From the NCBI GenBank assembly GCA_003024985.2, contig PXIH01S0054127.1: a stretch of 11,294 nt of DNA; one strand, 5' to 3'. A model generated the notes under the pieces. The model had not been told where the DNA came from. It searched no databases and worked only from the letters and a program-made list of their open reading frames with translations. The stretch's first letter is position 1; the number at the start of each line of letters is the position of its first letter. The DNA comes from Euperipatoides rowelli. Taxonomy: Eukaryota; Onychophora; Udeonychophora; Euonychophora; Peripatopsidae. Positions 6,972-11,294 of this stretch are shown here, piece by piece. The translations under genes and the position numbers were made by a program.

Positions 6972-8267
6972 TAGAAATATATTCATGGATTTCTCGACAT
7001 GAAATTCATAGTAAAACTCAATAAATAAAATTTCATTCCACAATGTTAATACGGTAATATATAATTTATTAATTTTTTTTTAAGAATAACGGGTAATTAT
7101 AAATTCATATATCATTCAATTGTTTCATACACAATAATTGGATATATATAAAATACTGAAAGAGAATGAAATATTTTCTCAAAACAATTTTTTTATATTT
7201 TAAAATATCACTACCGGTATTTGATATTTAATGCAGATTTGTGAAATCAAGTATCATAAGGTAGTTGTATGTATTTAAATATTTTTGTAACTTAGTTATT
7301 TGTGATAAACTATTGATTTTGTCAGTGCCTTATTTAACCCAGAACAGTTTTCAATACCTTGTGAAAACAATCATTTGTTTACAAATTACAGAAAGTATAC
7401 CATGATAATTAAGTTACATCTGTTCTGACATTTTATCTAGCTTTTTTTTTCACTTAGTAGCTAAGCATTAAATTGAATTAATCTCTTCAAGGTTCAATAT
7501 TTCATTACCCTCGCATGTTATCTTTTTTATACTGTCTCTCTTGATTACAGCTAATTTTCAACATTTTAAAATATTAGCAAAATAACTTGGTTTCATTTTA
7601 TTTAAAGAAATTTTAAAACCAATTTTTTTTTCATAAAGTAGAATTAAAAAAAAAACAGCTTTATATGTGTTTTTTTATTTATTTTTATTATCTTTCATCA
7701 TATTGGATTTTGAGTGATATCAACTCTAGCGGTATGTGCAAAAGCAGGCCTACACTGTAAGGATTTGCATTTTTTTATTTTTGAAATAGAAATGCTATTC
7801 TTTGAAAATAAAATTTAAGAAAGGTTTTTTTTTGTTAGATTTTTTTTTTCATTAGTGTTTATGTATGGATAAAAATGTAATTTAAAGGATTTTTGGTTCA
7901 ATGACGAATGAAACCACAAAACAATATTTTAGGCACATTTTGCATTATGAAAAGAGTTGTGGATAATGTTGCTAAATTTTTTTAATTCAAAATTTATAGT
8001 CAAACCTGATTTTTTAAAAACCCTAGATCAGAAATAAATAATAGATGGAGTATGATGTCATATTTTTCTGAAGCAAAGATGACTCANCGCTTTAACACAC
8101 AATTTTGGCAACCTGGGCTTAAGATTACATAGGTTAGCATTGCAGACTGTCTGTTTCTGTGTATTTATTTATTTATTTTTCCAGTTTTCTTTTTAACCTT
8201 CACACAAGATGATCTTGCATGTCATTGTTACAGAATAAAGAAATAGATTAAATACAATCAATAAATT
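6972..8267. other. AT-rich spacer, nothing recognised
   Basis: No supported open frame, RNA gene or transposon. It contains T runs (for example 7442-7450, 7826-7833, 7842-7849), a short ATTT tract near 8162-8178, CAGGCCTA at 7745-7752 and a single unresolved base at 8087. Confidence 0.5.
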
Positions 8268-8304
8268 ACTTAGATCATAAATATCGTACTGTACTTAGAT
8301 CATA
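8268..8304 (+). repeat. 12-bp direct repeat ACTTAGATCATA
   Basis: The word occurs at 8268-8279 and again at 8293-8304, separated by 13 bases that include the palindromic GTACTGTAC. It could be a footprint-like duplication or slippage. An unresolved base at 8326 lies just downstream. Confidence 0.55.
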
Positions 8305-9337
8305 GGAGGTACAGTAGGCTAGTTANTCAATATGACTGTGTTCGTCTATTGTTACGTTTAATTAATCTATTTAGGTCTAATTAGTTTCTAAATGTTTCAA
8401 TCCTCATGATAAATATAATTTTAATAATAATGTAGCCTAACTAGAAATTAGCATTGGCTATAAGTTTTAATTTACATCATAATATTGCACTGCAATGAAA
8501 ATATTACCGTAACAGTTTATTCTAGCTTTGTTCGATTTTCTTTTTTACATGTCGCATAAATAATTTTTTTTTTATCTTAGCCTATTGTAAGAGTTTGTTT
8601 TGTCTATTCTCTAATGAAATAGCAGCATTTGCTCCCATCCTCTTGCTTTTATCTTAGAGCCAACCTCTTTTCTCTATAGTTCATTGGGCTGATGTTATTT
8701 ATTCAATATAATATTGTTTTTAAAGTTTTTTTGTATATAATTTTGTCTTGAAGTTTATTATGTTTCATTTAACTTAAGGTTTTATATAATTGGATTGAGC
8801 CTTTTCTATCTGTTCTCTAACTTCATGTTACTTAGTTTAACCATTTTGAGATTATGATTACAAAAGGCTTCAGTTTGATAATATTTTAACCATTTCTGGC
8901 CTGATGGTTGTATTGGACTACTATTTTTGTTGTCATATTGGAGATTCAACAAATGGCCACATTTTTTTCACTATATTTTGATAACTATTTTTTAAATATT
9001 ATTCAGCTGTAAAATTACAAAATATTATTTCTCAATACAAAATATTCTTTTTTTTTATTACTGATATATTGTTTATATTAAATATATGGATTTAAAGTGG
9101 GTTAGGTGTACTTGACTGAAGAATAGCCCATATACAATATATACCTTTAAAGCAATTAGACATGAATTAAAGAAAATGATCAAAAGTTGTAGTAAATCTT
9201 TATTTTTAGAGTACTTAGGTTTCCAAGAAATATACAGTCAATAGATAGGATAGAGTAGGATATAATAGCCAGGAAAGTGCACTCACACCGTCATTTTAAA
9301 TTCTGGTGCGAGATTTTTTTTGGGGTCTTAAGGGTTT
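8305..9337. other. AT-rich spacer, nothing recognised
   Basis: No supported gene, RNA or mobile element. It has three TAGGCTA/TAGCCTA words (8315, 8433, 8578). It is otherwise ordinary T-rich DNA. Confidence 0.5.
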
Positions 9338-9775
9338 AATTTCATAAACTAATGCTATAGAGTTGCAAACATAAAAGTAGACTATCATTTTAAATGCATT
9401 ATAACAGCCGTTAATGTGTGCAATATAACTTAATTGCTAAAACATAAAAGTCTCATTCCTATGTTACAATGTTATAAAAAAGGTTTTATGCAACGATAAA
9501 ACAAAACCATTAGGTGTTTGTTTTCTAACTAAAATATACAAGATGGCTAATAAACTATGCATTAAAACATAATTAAAGTAACCATGTATACTGTACTTAC
9601 TATCTAATTTTTATTGCTAAAACATACAATCGAGCAAAAAAAAAAAAGGCTCATAAAATATTGTTAAAACCATCAACGCTAAAAAAAACAAAAACTCATG
9701 ATTGTTTTCAAACTAAAACAAAACAAGTGGGCTCATAATTTCATAAACTAGTGTAGCCTACTATAAAAAGTTGAA
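9338..9775 (+). repeat. Scattered short direct repeats, possible decayed duplication
   Basis: TAATTTCATAAACTA occurs at about 9338 and 9737, and TTGCTAAAACATA at about 9434 and 9615. AACAAAAC words and GCTCATAA (two copies, near 9649 and 9730) lie between. The A-rich strand bias raises the chance of accidental matches, so I call only a possible diverged duplication. Confidence 0.35.
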
Positions 9776-9780
9776 ATTTC

Positions 9781-9803
9781 CATAATGCCCTTTTGGCATT
9801 GTG
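9781..9803. repeat. Small hairpin CATAATGCC / GGCATTGTG
   Basis: Nine-base arms with one mismatch around CTTTT. It could be chance. No terminator or regulatory role is claimed, since no gene is nearby. Confidence 0.35.
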
Positions 9804-9885
9804 TGGATGGTTTAACAATAAATAATACTCTATACCAACATAACTAGAAATAATCAAATTAAAAACTAAAATAAATTTCATTAAG

Positions 9886-9900
9886 ATATATATATATATA
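9886..9900. repeat. (AT)n microsatellite
   Basis: About seven AT units running directly into the palindrome TAGGCCTA (9899-9906). Confidence 0.8.
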
Positions 9901-9906
9901 GGCCTA

Positions 9907-10360
9907 CCTTATAATAAAATCTTTCGGTCTTAAATGCGTTAGATGAAAATAAAAATGAATGTATGAATGTAACATACTTTGTCATGCCCTTTTTCTTTTT
10001 TGTCTACATTCCTGGTTGCCGTGGGATTCCAAAAATAATTTAAATAAAAATAGTAGCAATTGCAGTAGATTTTAAGTACAGAGTTTGCTCATTCAGACCA
10101 TGATTTTTTTCTTATTAAGGTCTGGGTCTTAAAATTTTTATTTTTCAAAATGTTTCCTACAAAGTTAAATAGGCAGTTTTTTACAATTATCGAAGCAGTC
10201 TGAATTGCTGTGTCCATTTTACTATCTGGGTGAAAGTGTAAGCGTAACGCTGAAACCACAACTTGGTTCCGTTACAATAACATTATAAGCCACATATGTT
10301 CTCTCCATAATAAAAAAATTAAGAAAATGCAAGGAAAAACCCAACAGGTCCGTCGATCAC
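9907..10360. other. Spacer, nothing recognised
   Basis: No open frame or RNA gene is supported. Minor palindromes are AGCGT-A-ACGCT (10241-10251) and a CAGACC/GGTCTG pair near 10094-10124. The stretch 10200-10400 is less AT-rich and less repetitive than its surroundings, but I found no family match. Confidence 0.45.
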
Positions 10361-10393
10361 AGTTTGAATCCGGGGAAGGTATTTTCCCGGATT
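10361..10393. repeat. G/C-rich hairpin next to a B-box-like word
   Basis: AATCCGGGGAA (10367-10377) pairs with TTTTCCCGGATT (10382-10393) with one or two irregularities and a loop of about four bases, making a strong stem in AT-rich DNA. AGTTTGAATCC at 10361-10371 differs from the RNA polymerase III B-box consensus GGTTCGANTCC at two positions. No A box or tRNA cloverleaf was found on either strand, so it is not called a tRNA or SINE. Confidence 0.45.
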
Positions 10394-10557
10394 AGATATA
10401 AAGTCTTAATGGTTTTTTCATCATTTTTCTCTGCTGTGGGAGATAGCCTACAAGTTCTTGCTGAATGCACAAGGAAGAAATTAAGAATGTAATATTCCAT
10501 ATATTGTGTAATTATAGATAATAAAGGTTGTTGTTTACCCCGTTAATGGGAAACATC

Positions 10558-10579
10558 TTTTTTTTTTTAAAAAAAAAAA
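10558..10579. repeat. T11A11 palindromic tract
   Basis: Eleven T residues followed directly by eleven A residues. It is preceded by a small inverted pair GTTTACCC / GGGAAAC (10532-10553). Low-complexity DNA, probably of slippage origin. Confidence 0.8.
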
Positions 10580-10654
10580 TTAAGGGAAAATTATTAAAAA
10601 GACAAATAAATATCTTAGGAAGAAATGTTGACTAAAATGGATGATATAGCTCAT

Positions 10655-10722
10655 GGATGGCAAATAGGTAGCACGCATTCCAAAGATGGCACCTTAGAGA
10701 TTTTTGACGGCAAGCCTAGGAA
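10655..10722 (+). mobile_element. Probable relic of a hAT-type transposon end
   Basis: The phrases GATGGCAAATAGGTAGCACG, CCAAAGATGGCACC and GACGGCAAGCCTAGG read as a decayed series of (G)GTGGCACGC-like repeats with an inverted CGTGCCA copy. From memory, such series occur near the ends of some animal hAT elements. No terminal repeat partner, target duplication or transposase is visible. It may equally be a fragment of an unrelated repeat. Confidence 0.3.
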
Positions 10723-11112
10723 TTGAATTTATCATAGAAATTTTATCATATAAAATATATTGTCATTCCACGTAAAATCATCAAATTTCAGAATAAATGG
10801 TTGCTTGACTATTTTACTATTTTTTTGTATTTTCATCATAGTTAGTACATTAGTGAGTAGACCAAAACAATTATTTTTTTAATCTGCTGCCATTTTTGAT
10901 CTAGAAGTAGGCCTATATATTTTTTTTCTTCAAAACTTTAAGTAGACTAATAACATCGGTTGACTATTTTTCTTAACAATAACGTAATGAAGTTATGACT
11001 AGCGTCTGTATCCCAGATATGCATTTACCCCCAGTGAGATTTTATCCTTTGGCTACATCAAATTGACGACAGCTCGTGGGTTTTTTTAAACAACGTAGAA
11101 ACTTGCAAATTT
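10723..11112. other. AT-rich spacer, nothing recognised
   Basis: No supported gene or RNA. It contains TAGGCCTA at 10908-10915 followed by a T-rich run. Confidence 0.5.
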
Positions 11113-11294
11113 TTATATGTTTCAGTTTAAATTTTCCAAATTGATTAATTAAACAAATATTTTTAGGTAAAACAAAACATAAATCAATTTAAAGTGGTTT
11201 ATCAATGATTTTTTTTTAATTGATTTATGTTTAGTTTTACTTAAAAATATTTGTTTAATTAATCAATTTGGAAAATTTAAACTGAAACATATAA
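11113..11294. repeat. Long near-perfect inverted repeat, cut by the window end
   Basis: Positions 11113-11189 and 11218-11294 are inverted complements over 77 bases with two differences (one would be a G-T wobble in RNA), around a 28-base spacer. The outer 52 bases of each arm match perfectly. The match reaches the last base of the window, so the arms may be longer. A foldback element or MITE, a local inverted duplication, or a library fold-back artefact would all give this. If transcribed it would form a long, almost perfect RNA duplex. Confidence 0.93.

Noticed and set aside
6837-7043. 68-codon minus-strand open frame
   Set aside because: It crosses the right end of the hAT element into flanking DNA and has no transposase-like motif.
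10300-10400. tRNA gene or tRNA-derived SINE
   Set aside because: Only a two-mismatch B-box-like word and a hairpin are present. I found no A box, acceptor stem or cloverleaf on either strand.

Overview
This is an AT-rich (roughly three quarters A+T by eye) animal-type nuclear DNA window with no protein-coding gene, rRNA or tRNA that I can support. It carries no bacterial or organellar gene organisation. Its contents are typical of metazoan intergenic or intronic DNA: long A and T runs, microsatellites, a minisatellite, short non-autonomous DNA transposons, decayed transposon pieces and hairpins. CG dinucleotides look sparse, which would fit germline methylation, but I did not count them. The word TAGCCTA/TAGGCTA and its longer palindrome TAGGCCTA recur far more than base composition predicts. 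I associate that with some marine invertebrate and arthropod genomes, but the taxon is not resolved. Single N bases at 701, 8087 and 8326 and a pair at 5156-5157 look like consensus ambiguities rather than sized gaps.

Layout. 1-2196: unremarkable AT-rich DNA with a G/C-rich stem-loop (112-137), a 99-bp-spaced direct repeat (203-325), a poly-C/CA tract next to an N (701-732), a short ATTCGGCTG-type inverted repeat (1653-1677) and a weak hairpin (1874-1931). 2197-2266: a pre-miRNA-sized imperfect hairpin. 2914-3906: a minisatellite of about 30-bp units, split by a 499-bp MITE (2984-3482) with 23-bp terminal inverted repeats and a TA target duplication. 5139-5381: a G-run/NN/C-run artefact-prone tract followed by a three-copy A/C-rich tandem repeat. 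6145-6963: a roughly 819-bp internally deleted hAT element whose two ends resemble, from memory, a hAT family abundant in mammals. It contains an apparently foreign middle segment and an exact 39-bp tandem duplication. 6964-10366: AT-rich DNA with minor repeats. 10361-10393: a G/C-rich hairpin beside a B-box-like word. 10655-10722: a probable relic of another hAT-type end. 11113-11294: a 77-bp-arm inverted repeat, almost perfect, running to the window edge.

Nothing here works together as a pathway. The window reads as a record of transposon insertion and tandem-repeat growth. The items most worth following are the terminal long inverted repeat, the vertebrate-like hAT with its nested contents, the MITE that splits the minisatellite, and the over-represented TAGSCTA word. 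I found no undescribed gene system.
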